64,000 nucleotides of DNA from Favolaschia claudopus (GCA_037176885.1 JAWWNJ010000151.1:434001-498000); one strand, 5' to 3'; positions 23,565 through 34,551 are shown, counted from the stretch's first letter. A program made the numbers and translations. The notes: generated from the letters alone by a model not told the origin.

Positions 23565-24073
23565 TAGGGTCTTGTTTATTGATCGGGTTTGCAAACATGT
23601 TTATAAACACCGGTTTATAAACCGGTTTTTAAATGGTCTGGCCAGAACCGCTGGTTTTTAATTCATTGTGGCTGTGTTGAGTACCCCTTGGAATGCCCAC
23701 TCTCCTCAAGTTTTCCAAGGTGGGTACCAACCAGACAACGATATAACATTCGTTTCTAATTTGTGCACATTCTGATGTGAAATCACAACTTCGGAGCGCT
23801 CCGACACATCAATCATACAGATCTGATGGCATAGATTGGCCTAAAACGGACAGGATTCAGCAAATTCAGGCAGATTCTGTTGTTCGTGGTCTCTTGTGGC
23901 GCCAATAGCCTTCCTGAGGCTCCCCGGGGCGAAAAAATGAGGAAATGCACGGGAAAATCCATTTTTGGCCAATTTTGCAGGTGTGTTTGTAAACCGATTT
24001 ATAAACACCCTGTTTACAAACAAAAATTAATAAACCGTTTATAATTCGGCTGGGAATTAAAAACACGACCCTA
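23565..24073. mobile_element. 509-bp hAT-like MITE in Helitron N-terminal region
   Basis: Imperfect inverted ends TAGGGTCTTGTTTATT and TAGGGTCGTGTTTTTAATT. Flanks read CATTGAAT on the left and CATGAAT on the right, consistent with an 8-bp target duplication that has lost one base. The interior is rich in TTTATAAACC repeats near both ends (23597-23631 and 23990-24042). It splits the Helitron coding frame between DIH and QWPDLHRHMPG. Confidence 0.75.
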
Positions 24074-25820
24074 CATGAATATCAGCTGCTGAAGCAGTGA
24101 AGAAAACACTGGGGCAATCTAGATCTCGAATCTGACAGTTCAAATCACGTCGCTTATTTGTCCAGAATGGCCGAGACCCCTCAATAGGTGCAGCTGCTCT
24201 TGAAACACGTTGAGCCAACCCAGCGACATTGTTTGTATCAATCATTTCTCTGATCTCTTCGACATTCAAGGCACCATCATCTGCATGGCTTTTTGCATAC
24301 CAACGAGAAGCCTCCTTGCATCTGCGTCTGAAAATTGTGTTCAAAGCCCAGTAACGAAAGCGTGGATGCTGTGCAAAACGCCCATCTTTGTAAAGCATCA
24401 AATGTGCTGCCCAGTCCTCCATGGATACTTTCTGATTTCTCATTTCATTGAAGTCAGCTTGTCCTGTGGGGAATAGAGTAGGGAATGCATCTATAGCAAT
24501 TTTGTGGTTTTCGTACTCTGAAATGGGTGTCCCACGCACACCTGGCATAGTTAAAACCTGTTCTCGTGCTGGCGGAACTTGAGGATTTAACTCTGGTGGA
24601 AGATTTGCTGCTGCTGCCTGTCTTTGAAGTTGTTCAAACTCAGTCTCTGGGGGCTGTATATTTGGTGCGAAACCTGCTGAGAATGTTTGCTCTGGAGGAT
24701 CTTCATTCCCAAACTGTGGAGGACCTTGTTCTAAGCCTCCATGCATTTCATCTACTGTGACATTTTGTATGCGGCTTTGAACGTTTCATTCTGACCAAAA
24801 GTATTAACTCTGTCCCAGTCAATAGTCACCCGTCGAGATCTGAAAGTTGGATGAACTTCTTCCAAGTATCTCAGCCATGATGAGAGTGCTGCTCGTCTAA
24901 CTCGAAAGTCCTCGTTGACTTCCTGACCACCTGCTGTTCCAGACCGTCGAAAGATTATGATTTCACACTCCTCAGGGAGTAAGGGAACTCGATTGTGCAA
25001 GACTGCAGAGTCACGTGGAAAATTACAAATGTGTCCACGGTATGCATATTGTCCACCATGAATTTGCCAGACTTGTGTAAGAGCGTGAACAGGAGAGATC
25101 AAAATCTCCTCCATCTGTGTTAAGACAGGAAGATCAAGACGCACACTTCCTGGATCCATCATATTGTCAATTGTGTACTTCCGAGGATCTGCACCAGAGC
25201 ATTTTCGACACAGACCAGCAGCATTAACAGCAAGATCAAACCACTTCTCATTGCAAGAATCACAAGTCTCCATAGTAATATCCATCAACCTCCTGCGGAC
25301 ATCATTTAATAGCTCTTTTTCTCTGGGGGTAACAGCAAGATCTGAAAGAGCTGCATCTGTATTGTGGTGTGGTGGAATTGCCTGAGGAGGAGGATCCAAC
25401 TGCTGCTGAAGCTCTTGATTTATAGCATGTGCCGCACGTTCTGCATTCTGGTTGTTTCTCTTCAATCGCCGTCTAAGAAGACAGTGTTTACAGGTCTTCC
25501 TCCCTCCCTCAAAGTCAGCAGAAGGTATGTGATGGCTGCAACTTGTGCAATATAGCAGGTCAGGATTCTCAGGATGTGGCTCTCTAGCAACGGGTCTTCT
25601 TCGAGCTTGAGCATTGGGTCGAGCATTTCCCTGTCTTTGTACTATATTTTGCACTGGCTGTACAGGATTCTGCTGCACCAGAGGTGGATCTGGACCTTGA
25701 GGTCTAGGTGTTGGTGACGGAGGTGGACTTTGCATATCCTGGTCTTCATTCTGTCCTGCGAAAGCACCAGCATTCCCAGTGTTCTGTATCTCAGCAATTC
25801 GGCCGGCTGTGCGAGGTGTA

Positions 25821-26504
25821 CAGTGGTGGCAAATGGAAATTGCCGTGGCTTTTTGGTAAAAATCTCGATGTATACTTCACCGAATGACCTCGAATAAGAT
25901 GTAGAGATGGGTATGTGATACCTCTGTACCTCTTAGAACCCTCAGCAATATATCAAGCACTGAGAATGCATCAATAATGGATGGTTTCCGATTTTTGCCA
26001 TATCCGGAAAAACACAATGTACCCTCAGCAAAAAAGTGTCATAATAGGATAAAAGTACTTGAAAAACAATGCTGGTTCTCACTTTGATTGACTGGAATTG
26101 ATCGTCATTTGAGCTCACAACGGCCGCTCGAAGTAGGTCATTTTAGCGATTTTCTCTGCATTTTCAGCTATTTTGTGTGAAAATAGCCAACTCTGAGCGG
26201 TTGTTGTGAGCTCAAATGAGGGTCAATTTTATTTAACAAAGTGGAAACTAGGACTGTTTTTCAAGTACTTTCATCTTATTATGACACTTTTTTTGCTGAG
26301 GATACATTGAGTCTTTCCAGATATGGCAATAATCAGAAACTGTCCTGTGATTGATGCATTGTCAGGGCATAATATATAGCTGAGTGTTCTAAGCAGTACA
26401 GAGGTATCATACATTTATCTCTACATTTTATTTCAGGTCATTCGGTGAAGTATACAGCAAGATTTTGGCCAAAAAGCCACGGCAATTTCTATTTGCCACC
26501 ACTG
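25821..26504. mobile_element. 684-bp fold-back element, TA target duplication
   Basis: Ends CAGTGGTGGCAAATGG and CCACCACTG orientation, flanked by TA at 25819-25820 and 26505-26506. The inverted arms are long: matching sequence can be followed for more than 200 bp inward from each end. Excision in silico restores the Helitron frame LQLTPRTAGRIAEIQ. No gene inside. Shares its CAGTGG terminus with elements at 13208 and 50045. Confidence 0.9.
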
Positions 26505-27105
26505 TAAGTTGAAGTTGCTGGCCATTCCAGTTAACCTGAACAAAGTTTGGTTGCTGTAAAGGTAATCTCCGGTGTACAGGACTATCCAGAGTGCGATTGA
26601 TACGCTCTTGCTCCTGAGCTGCATTTCGTATGCACTGTGGGGTATTTGGAGGAGTAGACCCATTTAATTTAATTTTGCTTGAGAGAAAGCATTGACTGAT
26701 TGATCTGGCACATATGGCGGTCACATTGCACTTTTAATAAAACAGGGGTATAATGTGTGGTTTGGCAAATAATGTAGGGAAAGTGCGTGAAAAAGTCCAC
26801 CGAGGTATATAATTTTCAACTTGGAGAGTAAAAATGTTGAGGAGGGAATTTGTTTTCACTTGTGTGTGATTGCAAAACAGAGGTGTTAGAATAAAGTTGG
26901 CGAAGATGATAATATAAAGTTGGGTGTAGAAAATAAAAAAGTTGAGCTCAAAGTGAGAGAATTTTGGGTAGGTATATTTTTTGGAGGGTGCAAGTATAAA
27001 ATCTTCGACAGTGTTTGAAACTTTCTCGGGGTGTGGCTGTGCTAACCCTAGTGATGGCTCTTCCAAATGCGGTAGCACGGCGTGGCCGTAACGTGCGCCG
27101 GACAC

Positions 27106-28195
27106 ATGTCGGCCATGTCCGCTGCTCCAAGCACACTGTACGTTCCTCAAGATGTGGTTGAGACTTTGTTACAGTTCCTACCTGGGGACTTGGAATCTCT
27201 TCGCTGCTGTGCTTTGGTTGGTCGAAGCTGGGTAGACCCAGCACAGTCTTTGATCTTTAGGAAAGTTACGCTTGGATATTCAGATACGCTCCTGGATTTC
27301 GAAGGAATTGTTGACCTGCCGCCCCTTGAAACCACTTCTGAAGTCAATCTCTATGCTCACTTCCATGCCCTTCTCCTGGCTTCTCCTCATCTTGCCCGGC
27401 ACATTCGTTCTTTCCACATAGGCATTTATCCAGTATCAGAAGCCGATCTTCTTGAATCAGTTTCTGCTAGCGGAGAGGCACAAGAGATAGAGAGATACCT
27501 TCTGGAGTCTCTACCACTGCTCTGTGGTAAAGGTTTAATCACATTGGGAGTGTTTCCGTATACAATGGGAGATCACCCCTTTCGCCTACTTCCCCAGATA
27601 GCCCAGCTCCTACAATCTCTAGGCGCTTCTTCTCTTCAGCTCTTCAACTGGAGCTTCCCAGATTGCTCTGACTTTGCCTTCTTAGGCGGGGCTTCATTTT
27701 TGCATTGGAGTTTCATTCGTTGCTCGTTTTCGGAGCATCAGATGCAGCTCACGTCCCCTCTCAAGTTGAGTCTCACCACACTCGAGGTTCACCATGCCGA
27801 GGGATTGGCTGCTGTATTTTGGAAATATTGGGTCGGAAATGGAAGGCGAGGAGTACGGGATCTGGTCCTCGTGACCGGCTATGCACAGGAAACGGCGGAA
27901 AAGGCATCTAACTTTCTGCTCAACAATATCTCTCTTTTCTCTCGAAGCGTAAAGATTACTATTGATCACGGTGAGCATGACAATTGATGTTTTTTTTCTG
28001 CGGGAATTCAAGCATTTTGCCATAGTCTCACACGAATCGCCTCCTCTTTTCACTTTCAACAGGTTTTCGCATCTGCAGGAAGTTCACCTTACCTTTGAGG
28101 GCCAAGTCTCAATGGTATGGCTGTTGGATGCCTGCGCCGGCATTGTTTTGCCTCCCAAGCTCACCTTACACTTGACGGTAAGGGAATGGTTTGGA
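27106..28195 (+). CDS. F-box-like protein with leucine-rich C-terminus
   Basis: ATG near 27106, about 30 bp outside the inferred Helitron 5' end. The N-terminus STLYVPQDVVETLLQFLPGD followed by LRCCALVGRSWV and IFRKVTL has the L/VPxDVVxxLLxFL...LxxCALVxRxW pattern of basidiomycete F-box proteins, substrate adaptors of SCF ubiquitin ligases. The rest is a run of leucine-rich strands (DHPFRLLPQIAQLLQSLGAS, LKLSLTTLEVHHAEGL). A GT...AG intron at 27971-28062 leads to a second exon (SHLQEVHLTFEGQ), but the phase does not close neatly, so a frameshift or other splice site is possible. The 3' end is truncated near 28195 by the next gene. It is bracketed by inverted Helitron 5' ends. Confidence 0.6.
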
Positions 28196-28565
28196 AGACT
28201 GATACGAAAGAAGAAGAACCGGGCGGGGGAATCTTGGATGAGGAAGGAATGGGTGGGATAGTGGAGGTAAGGAAAGTCGATGTCGAAGCTTGAGTGCCAG
28301 CTTTCTGAGTGAGGATTTGGCTTGGATTATAATACTGGGATATGATCTCAGAGGGAGAGATTGAAGGCGTTGAGACTGCCGGGGGTGGCTCCGTCGTTGG
28401 TGGTGCTGCAGGTGGCAAAATGGGGGCTGCCACTAAAGTAGCGTCTGGATGAAACCCCTCGAGGTGAGCACATGTGCACTGGAAAGTTCCAGGCTGCTCA
28501 ATGAATCTGCGACAACGACACTGGGTGCCTCGATCGTTTTCCCCAGAGCAATACCGAGGATCCAT
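28161..28565 (-). CDS. Cys-rich N-terminal fragment of hypothetical protein
   Basis: ATG at 28565. The first 45 residues contain six cysteines and two histidines in GTQCRCRRFIEQ and TFQCTCAHLEGFHPD, resembling a small zinc-binding head. A Pro/Ser/Thr-rich linker follows. I recall similar CRCRRF...C-C-H heads at the start of agaricomycete-specific hypothetical proteins, but no function is known to me. Convergent with, and overlapping the end of, the F-box frame; probably truncated at its C-terminus. Confidence 0.4.
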   Translation of the reverse strand: MDPRYCSGENDRGTQCRCRRFIEQPGTFQCTCAHLEGFHPDATLVAAPILPPAAPPTTEPPPAVSTPSISPSEIISQYYNPSQILTQKAGTQASTSTFLTSTIPPIPSSSKIPPPGSSSFVSVFQTIPLPSSVR

Positions 28566-29095
28566 GAAGGATTGAGAAAGGAAAGGAAAGGATTCAAAAA
28601 AGAGAGAGTTGATGTAGCGGGAGACAAAGAAAAAAAACAGCCTTTGTTTGCCCTTGATATTGCCGTGCCATTTGTGCCGACTCGTTCATGCTTGAAGTCA
28701 CCGCCGCTTCGCCTAAAGGATGGGTACGTTACGTTCAATATCAATATCCCTAAAGTAGGTTCCAGTGTTCACTCAGCCTTAATAGCCACACAGTGTGTGT
28801 ATGAAAAAGAAAAGGCCACCTCTAACAACTGAGAGGAGTGGAATTAATCATTGGTAGACATAAGGCACTTGTATAGTAAGCAGCGACGTTGGCTGACTTT
28901 CCAGGAATCCAGAAGTCGGCGGTTCTGCATACAAGGGCTTCAGCCTGTGGAATTGAAGGAATTATCTTGCTTGAGTATTGTGAGGAGTCAGGCGCCAGAC
29001 TCAAAGCTCAACGGAAGAGAGGTTGAGAAACAAGGAAAGACATGAGTGGTGTTGGCGTGGACGGCGGACCCGAGACAGGTCCCGGACACCCCGCA
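28566..29095. other. no supported gene
   Basis: Short frames only, between the Cys-rich fragment and the plus-strand Helitron 5' end. No repeat boundary recognised. Confidence 0.4.
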
Positions 29096-29462
29096 CTACC
29101 GCATTTGGAAGAGCCATCACTAGGGTTAGCACAGCCACACCCCGAGAAAGTTTCAAACACCTTCGAAGATTTTATACTTGCGCCTTCCAGAAAAATATAC
29201 CTACCCAATATTCTCTCACTTCAAGCTTAACTTTTTATTTTCTACACCCAACTTTATATTATCATCTTCGCCAACTTTAATATAACACCTTCTGTTTCGC
29301 AATCACATTCAAGTAAAACAAAATCTTCCTCCTACATTTTATACTCTTCATGTTGAATATTATATACCTTGGTGGACTTTTTTACACACTTCCCCTACTT
29401 TATATGCAAATTCCCAGATTATACCCCTGTTTTATTAAAAGTGCAAAGTGACCGCCATAGGC
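29096..29462 (+). mobile_element. Helitron 5'-end fragment (H3), inverted to H2
   Basis: About 367 bp match the complement of 26712-27075: CTACCGCATTTGGAAGAGCC, then ACACCCCGAGAAAGTTTC, the AT-rich leader and the GTGCAAAGTGACCGCCAT start region. Similarity stops within the first codons of the Rep-helicase frame. Flanking sequence outside the CTACC end is unrelated to the flank of H2, which defines the Helitron 5' terminus. It lies about 2 kb from the H2 5' end in opposite orientation. Confidence 0.8.
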
Positions 29463-29700
29463 ACATACATGCAGTAACAGAAGATAATGTGGAGGATGAA
29501 GTTTATCTTGAGTGCTAATGCTAACCAAGAAAAAAAATAAGCTGCAAGCAGCAAAAGGCTAGAAGTGTAAGAAATACCAAAATACATGTCATAGAGGAGG
29601 GAAAGGAAAAGAGGGAGCACATCCATTGAGCAACTACACATACTATATAGGTAGGGCATATCTATCCATCCATCGGCCATGAGGTTGAAGCGCGCAAAGA
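29463..29700. other. no supported gene
   Basis: AT-rich sequence after the Helitron fragment ends; no frame with a recognisable domain. Confidence 0.4.
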
Positions 29701-29933
29701 GGTTCAATTTTGGGCTCGGTTACGGTGCGTGTTGCTGCCAAAAAGAATTACAAAAAAATACCCAAAAAAGGAAAGAGAAAGAAGGGGGAAAAGGAGAGAT
29801 TTAAGATTTACTATTACTGTGTATTTTCTCTGTCTTGTTATATCGCAGATACTCAGCCAAAGTATTGGGTGTTTGGTTCAGACGGACTCAGACTGGCTAT
29901 ACATGCGGCAATTGATGCCATCAAAATCTGATA

Positions 29934-31665
29934 ACTTGGCCTTTACCAGCACGAGCAATGATCCCCCGGAGTCGCCAGACTACTTCAAAGATGTACCAGA
30001 CCCAGATCCAGTGTTGTATAGATCCCCCCAGGGACCTATTCTACCAAGAAATGCACCGGGAAGCCCAAGTCCTCAGAAATCAAGTAAATCAGACAAATCA
30101 GTAAATGTAGAGCAAGGTATAGGCTGTCCTACCTCAAACCTTGCGGCTCTCACAATTCTTTACAACCATAGTGCAGTCTACAGTCCATCCCCATGTTCAA
30201 CCTGAAACTGGGAAAGGTTCTGACCAACAATTCAGTAAGAATTTTATTTCTATTTAAATGCTCAAACTGACTTCTAAATTATTTTCAGTTCAGCATACTT
30301 TCAAGGACAGCTGTAAGGCTTCTCATTTTACTGCCCAAGAGTATTAATCAATTTCGGGGCTAGCTCAAGAGGATCTAGCGCAATCTAGCTCGACGATCAC
30401 ATGGGTTGACAGCGGAGCTGGTTTGTAGCCACAAAAATGTCCATGTATTGTCAAGAACTTACAATTCTCCAGCCGCTCGAAGAGGCCGTCCTTCTACTCA
30501 ACATAGTGATCCGGACCGTGAAAAAGCAAAGAAATCTGTGGGCAGACCAGCGATCAACAAACAATATACAGGCAATCGAGTGAGTATTTTGTTGTTGGAT
30601 CCTAGAAAAAGGCTTACAAAAACTGGCAGGGATTTACAGATGCACCCTCAAGTGTTCCCTGAATTCCGATCTCGGCTCTTCCTGCAGGTTCTGGCACTCC
30701 CCGTCAAAGACATCTAGGAGACTGGGGTCTAGGCGCTAATATTCATCAAGAGTCTTTGTCTGCAGCTCTAGATAAAGCTTCTACCGTGTCTTCAATCTCA
30801 GATTCTGCACCTTCACAACCCAGAGTGGATTACATAGTTCCAGATCTTGACTCTGAACAGATATTGGATGATGATGATCTAGACGTTGATGAAGATACTT
30901 TGGGTCTCAACGGAGATGGCCAAGGTGCACAAGATGAGTCATTGTCTGATGACCTTGAGAACGAAGCTACAGGGAGGAGAGCTGCCTTGTCACCATTTCT
31001 CAAGGATGCATACGACAAATTTACTACAAATGATGCAGACAAGCAATATAATGCACGAGTCATTCTGGGTTCCACAGCGCTCTAGTATCTTTTTCCTAGG
31101 TGGACATTCAAAGGCTAGATTATCCTCTGCTGCAAAGCCATATGCAGAGGCACTGTACAATCCCCGCTTCTTCTACTGGGATCCACTTTATTTTGTAGAT
31201 GTTTGCTGCCCCAACGAATCGTGCAAAACTCAATTGATTTATCACGGGTACACTCAGCCACGACGTGTGGTTGATATGCATGGTTGCTTTTATCTCATAG
31301 GGCGGCGTTATAAATGCACTAAATGCAAATCGCCAGCAGGCAAACTCACTGTGACGTTCACGAGCTGGAATAAAGAAATCATGAAAGGCTTCCTAGATAC
31401 CTTGTTGATGAATTCCCTGCCCAGCTGAGTCATAGAGCAGCTATGGCTAAGCCTCTGTTCGAGCTCATGCGAACAATGTTCCACTATGGATTGGGATCAT
31501 AGTCTCCAGGTGCTACACAGGCTTCACTTTGACAAACTACAACCTCTACGCTTGACGATGAGTTGCAGAAGGCGGGTTTTACTATCTTCAGCTGGCGCCG
31601 GATTCACAACGCAAATGTTCGCTTCAAAGGAGACCTTGCCTCTGGTGTGTTTGATTCGTGATTCT
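29934..31665 (+). pseudogene. DUF6729-like transposon-associated protein, truncated
   Basis: Plus-strand exons encode an N-terminal low-complexity segment (SDNLAFTSTSNDPPESPDYF), an AT-hook-like RRGRPSTQ plus VGRPAINKQYTG, LGDWGLGANIHQESL, an acidic run (LDDDDLDVDEDTLGLNG), then YNPRFFYWDPLYFVDVCCP, a zinc-like patch with CCPNESC and YKCTKCKS, and FELMRTMFHYGLGS. This order matches the DUF6729 region of large agaricomycete proteins that I regard as element-encoded; function unknown. Frame changes occur near 31065 and 31425-31490. The sequence ends near 31665, where minus-strand Tc1-like sequence begins. At least two exons are needed upstream of 30720. The C-terminal half is missing. Confidence 0.6.
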
Positions 31666-31699
31666 TTGTTTTCCTCGCACGTTTTTGGTACCATCGTTA

Positions 31700-32799
31700 T
31701 TTGTTGTCCTGTTCCATCCACAACTCGAGCTGTAATTACAATGGTTACACGCTGTAGACTCGAGCAGAGCTGCAATGGGGTCTTCTGCCGCATGGATCAT
31801 GTCCCCGTGTCGGCGGAGGTATGCCTTCCCTGTCCAATAGATATCAGCAAAGGATGAAAAACGAGATTGTAAGTCACCTACATGTCGAAAACGACTCTTC
31901 TATTGGATTCAAGTCGGGTGAGTACGGCGGAAGGAACAGAATCATGATACCTGTGCATATGTCAGATAAGTGCACTTCCAACGATAAATCATACCATTGT
32001 CATTGAGGACTTCTTGGAGTACTTCCGAGTGATGTATGCGACAGTTGTCGAGGACGAGCACACTTTGCGCATCGGGGTATGGGTTCATAAGAGGCATCTG
32101 AAGAGAGTGAGTGCTGATCAAAGAGAACAAATTACACGCACCACATCTTCCACAATGAAATCAAAAAACTGATACGTGTCCATTGATCCTTCGACAATCC
32201 GAGTAGCGATGTATCCCTGCGTGCTCATGGCGGCCGTGAGAGTGTAGCGATCGTCGCGTACGAATTCATGAGGATATATGGCTGGGAGCACGGCCGTAAT
32301 GTCGGGCCAGGGTGCGCTCATCTTTGCTAGACTCATCCACGGTGACAAACTCCATCGCTGTTCCTGTGAATGTCGTTGGATCGCGTATACAGGCCCGAAA
32401 GTCAATCCTCTGCGCTTCATCTCTTTCAACAGCAATTGTTTGAGGCATCTTCCGTGTCAGACCTGCCCGAGCCAGTGTTGCTTGCAGCGCAGAGATTGAG
32501 ATAACAATATCATGGTGAATTGCGAGATACCAAGCCAGTTCGTCCAGCATCACAGAGGGATCATGGAAATAGACTTCCTTGGCAGCGTTGAGGGCTGCTA
32601 GACTGATGATACGTTCGCGTCCACGAAGCGGAGAGGGTGGCTTTGTGACTTGTCCAAATTCTTCGAAGATGGAGCGCCAGCGGTAGAGACTGCTGCGGGA
32701 GACGTGAAATGCATAGCAGATGTCTGGGCGTGACCATCCAGCTTCTCAGAGAGCCAGCGCACGCTCTTTGAGGTCGGAACTAATCTGCCGATTGACCAT
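31700..32799 (-). pseudogene. Tc1/mariner-IS630 type transposase (DDE_3), decayed
   Basis: ATG at 32799 (MVNRQISSDLKERALAL), followed at 32746-32748 by TGA where Trp would be expected, then EAGWSRPDICYAFHVSRSSL (helix-turn-helix). Downstream: MLDELAWYLAIHHDI; a first acid in EFVTVDESSKDERT; RYTLTAAMSTQGYIATRIVE; a second acid in SVLVLDNCRIHH; a third in [16 protein letters not shown]. Short introns separate these blocks near 32115 and 31970. The motif spacing is that of DDE superfamily endonucleases of the IS630-Tc1-mariner group, which cut and paste at TA. The nonsense codon and a frame change near the C-terminus make it inactive. Confidence 0.8.
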
Positions 32800-32899
32800 G
32801 GCGGCGTAGAGAGGCGGAGGAAAGAGAAAGACGCAAATTTCCTTTTTGGGAAGCGCAAATATTTTTATTTGTGATTCTCATTATTTACAGGAAACCCTG
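32800..32899. mobile_element. terminal end of the Tc1-like element
   Basis: Upstream of the transposase the sequence ends CAGGAAACCCTG followed by TA (32900-32901), read inward as CAGGGTTTCCTG. It matches the solo end at 15463-15545. The opposite end near 31.7 kb is not visible, so the element is deleted on that side. Confidence 0.6.
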
Positions 32900-33011
32900 T
32901 AATGAAACCTGGTTCAAAGCAAATATGCTCGGTTAAACAGGGCTCGCTCTCTCGGGCTCCCTGGCTGCCTCGCTACCTGGGCTCACCTGCCTGTGGACCT
33001 GATTAATCAAA

Positions 33012-33242
33012 TCAGTAATTAATCGCTGTTTCACGTTGAGACGCTGGTTGTTTGAACAAACTTAGTATAGATTCATGAGCGCCGAGATTGGGAAATTTCT
33101 GACGGAGCTCATTGTACATGGGCTCGAGGTCTTCCCATGTCACAGCTTGCTTGACCGTGCTATCAACCGACTCAACTGTCAGGTGTGTGTTTCTCTGCTT
33201 TTTGCTGCGGCCCAGGAGAACGAGAATTCTACATGCCAGCAT
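33012..33242 (-). CDS. hypothetical protein fragment
   Basis: A 76-codon minus-strand frame with gene-like composition: LTVESVDSTVKQAVTWEDL and LRQKFPNLGAHESILSLFKQ, then a stop. I do not recognise the family with certainty. A weak resemblance to the N-terminal region of integrase-core proteins is possible. No start context or flanking exon is evident. Confidence 0.25.
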   Translation of the reverse strand: MLACRILVLLGRSKKQRNTHLTVESVDSTVKQAVTWEDLEPMYNELRQKFPNLGAHESILSLFKQPASQRETAINY

Positions 33243-33264
33243 GGTTTATCAAGACGGTAGTCGG

Positions 33265-34551
33265 AGTTATTAATATGAGTGAGTACAATTGGTTCGAGCA
33301 TGACTTTGAGAGGTTACAAGAATCACAAAGATCGTACTTCATTTCGAAAACTTCATCTCGTTAACCGGGACTTCCCAACTTTGGACATCATTCCAAGGGT
33401 AGCTGCTCTCCAAGAGCTGGAGATCAGCACCTCCCGCTTTGGATTTCCAGTGTTCCTCCTAAGGGTTAAGCCTTAGAATGAATTAACCCTTAATTTCAAG
33501 TTAATGCTAAGGGTTAACATGAAGCTGGATCCATCTCAACCCCTTACCTTGGATTACGTCACCCTGTCGGCTACGCTCGGCAGGTGCGGCAGCTGGGACC
33601 TGGGTTGGCAGCTGCCAAAGGCCCGCAGCATTGTCAAAAGGGATTCTCAACGGCAGTGTCCGGCAGGTTCCATTGCATTGTGCGCTGAAGCGCGACCGAA
33701 CATGGGCCAAGCCCTCAGCTCGGCTACCTGCATTGCCGTGGAGGGAGCAATTTCAGTCCACAAACATCAAGTTCAGCCAAAACTCAGCTGGAGCAAGCCA
33801 TAAGAAGCAAAACCGCTTTGGAACTTCCCGAAAAATGCATCTAAAAAAGCTCGGAAAAATTTGCATTTTTCATTCTAAGGCCCCTTAATATGGAGCCCTT
33901 AATAACCTTATTAAGGCCTTTAAGGCCTTAGCTTTCGGAGGTGCCCTTAATAAGGCCTTAAGAAGGAACACTGTGGATTTCCCTCTCCATCCCTCTCTCG
34001 CTATCCTGGCTAGCAAATAGTCACTTTTGCTGGCGTGACGCACCTAAGAACATTGGCCCTTTCCCATTGCGCTTTCGATGTTTCAGACCTTCAGAAATGG
34101 GTGAATAAGTCACCACGTACCTTTCATCTCAAGATCAGTAGCTCTCAGAGAGCAGTGCTTGTGCTGCGACCCGATTTACTTTGGCACGTAGCATTCATAG
34201 AGATTGCTGCCTCTGCAGGTATGTGTGTAAATGTTGATGCTGTGCCGGTCTCTGACCTTTCTTTCCCTCAGCCCGCCATTTGGAATACGATCCATTGTTG
34301 AAGTTGGATTTGCAGGACTGCAAAGCAAACTACACTTGCTGAACTCGGTGGCCTAGCACCCACTCATCAGGCCCCGAATCTCGAGTCTGTGCAGGCTTGG
34401 ATGGAGGGTTTGCGGCTTCGCGCGCATCTTCCGCGGGTCTTCTGGGCGAGGTTTGAGGCAGGTTTAAAGGCGAATCCCACTCTCGAACTGGTAGCCTTAG
34501 ATATTGTGCCAAATGATGTATATGACGATCCCGATCCTGGTACCACCTAAT
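33265..34551 (+). pseudogene. F-box/LRR-type remnant split by a MITE
   Basis: Plus-strand frames show leucine-rich repeat-like sequence: FRKLHLVNRDFPTLDIIPRV and LQELEISTSRFGF. After removal of the 526-bp element at 33448-33973 follow PSPSLSLSWLANSHF and LRTLALSHCAFDVSDLQKWV, then EYDPLLKLDLQDC, VQAWMEGLRLRAHLPRVFWA and NPTLELVALDIVPNDVYDD, and a stop at about 34551. This is the C-terminal, leucine-rich half of an F-box-type protein similar in style to the gene at 27106. The N-terminal F-box is absent and several frame changes are needed, so it is probably a pseudogene. Confidence 0.5.
33448..33973. mobile_element. 526-bp hAT-type MITE, copy 1
   Basis: Inverted ends CAGTGTTCCTCCTAAGG and CAGTGTTCCTTCTTAAGG with direct 8-bp flanks TGGATTTC (33440-33447 and 33974-33981). 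Ends are followed by AAGCCTTAGAATGAATTAA and by repeated TTAAGGCC-type sequence. A near-identical copy in opposite orientation lies at 56717-57240. No coding capacity. The 8-bp duplication and CAGTG end fit hAT-type mobilisation. Confidence 0.95.

Larger units (their letters stand above)
19059..26724 (-). pseudogene. Helitron Rep-helicase, interrupted and mutated
   Basis: Starts at about 26724 (MTAICARSISQC). Domain order: DUF6570-type region with paired cysteines (ETCDSCNEKW, GLCRKCSG) and VHALTQVWQIHGGQYAYRG at 24752-25735; Helitron_like_N (FPTLFPTGQADFNEM ... RRRCKEASRW) at 24074-24746; HUH Rep with RGSTHIHGFAWF and the twin-tyrosine helix VIAYVAKYASKAE; PIF1 helicase with Walker A GTAGTGKS, Walker B VVMDEKSM, FGDFLQLPPV and TEIFRQQGD; end motif [11 protein letters not shown] 55-bp intron lies at 23401-23455. 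Damage: a frame change at about 24752, CAA to TAA nonsense at 21197-21199 (the other copy keeps Gln), a shift near 19.9-20.1 kb, and four MITE insertions. Removing each MITE closes the frame. The protein would nick and roll-circle-replicate the element in the nucleus. Confidence 0.9.
18941..27075 (-). mobile_element. long Helitron (H2) with four nested insertions
   Basis: The element runs on the minus strand from the 5' end at about 27075 (CTACCGCATTTGGAAG) to the 3' hairpin and AATCATATT at 18941. The 5' end is fixed by a second copy at 29096 that begins with the same bases after unrelated flanks. The 3' end is fixed by the truncated copy ending at 10639. It encodes one Rep-helicase gene. 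Inside it are four later elements (19446-19873, 20128-20874, 23565-24073, 25821-26504), each with its own target duplication. Removing them leaves about 5.75 kb. No CTRR end is visible, and the palindrome is close to the terminus. Confidence 0.85.

Noticed and set aside
23680..23720. Nested copy of the CAAGGGGTACCCA element inside 23565-24073
   Set aside because: Short matches (GTACCCCTTG, CCAAGGTGGGTACC) occur, but no paired ends or duplication could be defined.
30886..31080. Alternative-frame start of the DUF6729-like ORF at 30886
   Set aside because: The first part of that frame overlaps the acidic segment read in the correct frame; the real continuation begins after the frame change near 31065.
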